Made by a program: the position numbers and the translations under genes | Notes under the pieces: model-generated | Databases searched by the model: none | The model's input: the letters and a program-made list of their open reading frames with translations, nothing else | Told to the model about the DNA's origin: nothing | NCBI RefSeq assembly: GCF_010211755.1 | Contig: NZ_PDWR01000009.1 | Span: 49,985 to 113,984 of the forward strand | Source of the DNA: Pseudoxanthomonas sangjuensis | Lineage (GTDB): Bacteria; Pseudomonadota; Gammaproteobacteria; Xanthomonadales; Xanthomonadaceae | Direction: 5' to 3' | DNA length: 64,000 bases | Shown: in pieces, positions 63,575-64,000 of the stretch | Layout of the letters: each line of letters begins with the position of its first letter | Position numbering within the stretch: position 1 is the first letter of the stretch

Positions 63575-63724
63575 GCCGGCGTGCCGCCGCCAGGCGGTCC
63601 GGCGGAGAAAACAATGGTATCCAATCGCTGGATTGTATAAGCTTGGAAATTCCCGCGACGGAAACGTCGCGGTCCACGGAAACCGGGTGCCATGCGGCAC
63701 CCGCCCAGAAACGAGTCACGCTGC

Positions 63725-63901
63725 ATGGCTGAACAACTGGTCATCAATAGGTATCAACAGGACGAGGGGCCGGAAGGCCTGAACTGGCCGCGCATCATCG
63801 GCATGGCCTTCGTCATCGCCCTGCACGCGGCGGTGTTCATGCTGCTGTTGATCCCGGCCGTGGCTCCGCAGGCGGAAAAGCTGTCCTCTTTACACATCTG
63901 A
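63725..63901 (+). CDS. tonB: TonB N-terminus, cut off by adapter sequence at the contig end
   Basis: The N-terminal 52 residues (MAEQLVINRYQQDEGPEGLN, WPRIIGMAFVIALHAAVFML) match the start of Xanthomonad TonB with its single membrane helix. The genomic sequence ends at 63880 (PQAEK). From 63881 the bases are sequencing adapter, and the apparent stop at 63901 is artificial. The real gene should continue with a proline-rich linker and TonB_C domain, probably followed by exbB and exbD. Confidence 0.8.
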   Translation: MAEQLVINRYQQDEGPEGLNWPRIIGMAFVIALHAAVFMLLLIPAVAPQAEKLSSLHI

Positions 63902-64000
63902 CGCTGCCGACGAAGAGGATAGCGTAGGAATCCGTGGTGTCGGGATATCTCAGACAACAGAACGACACAGTTCACAGCAATGGTCTCAAGGATTAAGACA
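63881..64000. other. Illumina Nextera adapter contamination (not genomic)
   Basis: 63881-63899 is a slightly corrupted CTGTCTCTTATACACATCT transposase end. 63900-63913 is an exact GACGCTGCCGACGA. 63914-63921 AGAGGATA is the reverse complement of i5 index TATCCTCT. 63922 to about 63950 is a degraded copy of the P5-side adapter that begins GTGTAGATCTCGGTGGTCG. The remaining bases look like low-quality read tail. Confidence 0.93.

Overview
This window is chromosomal DNA from a high-GC gammaproteobacterium, most likely of the Xanthomonadaceae/Lysobacteraceae (Lysobacter, Luteimonas or Thermomonas type). The evidence is the oriC-region order rpmH-rnpA-yidC-mnmE on one strand facing dnaA-dnaN-recF-gyrB on the other, followed by CPBP protease, M48 protease, TPR protein and tonB. 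A monomeric NADP isocitrate dehydrogenase, a CbrA-like SSS-domain hybrid kinase and Xanthomonad-style REP palindromes agree. No rRNA, tRNA, CRISPR array, prophage or complete IS was seen.

Layout. 1-7.9 kb: rpmB-rpmG, cardiolipin synthase, FAD/NAD(P)-binding protein, large hybrid histidine kinase, DoxX protein. 7.9-14.2 kb (minus): an orphan IS5-type DUF4096 protein, then a compact LysR / pseudo-histidine-kinase / Ras-like GTPase / membrane OmpA-like / coiled-coil cluster that I cannot match to a described system. 14.3-18 kb: a GntR/UTRA regulator divergent from zwf-pgl with paired inverted operators, and a cytochrome c. 18-22 kb: EamA transporter, hydrolase-zapE, esterase. 22-26.3 kb: a cobalamin riboswitch followed by nrdA and nrdB. 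A palindromic repeat sits inside the riboswitch, and a second, larger copy carrying a four-helix-bundle gene sits between nrdA and nrdB. 26.4-36 kb: HglS-type dioxygenase, GNAT, two GSTs, queF, LysM protein, lipoprotein, icd, rluE. 36-48.5 kb: hrpB, tatD, panE, two ABC exporters, a ferredoxin reductase, a three-gene XRE operon with a clear promoter/operator, and an S33 hydrolase. 48.5-63.9 kb: TonB-like lipoprotein and the replication-origin region with DnaA boxes and three parS sites.

Working together. The origin block couples replication initiation (DnaA, DnaN, oriC), supercoiling (GyrB), segregation (parS in and beside recF) and membrane-protein biogenesis (RnpA, L34, YidC). The nrdAB genes are predicted to be shut down by vitamin B12 through the riboswitch, implying a B12-dependent reductase elsewhere in the genome. 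Palindromic elements recur exactly at gene ends, where they supply stop codons or coding sequence.

The final ~120 bases (from 63881) are not genomic: they match Illumina Nextera adapter plus an i5 index, so this is a contig end and the apparent truncation of tonB is an assembly artefact.
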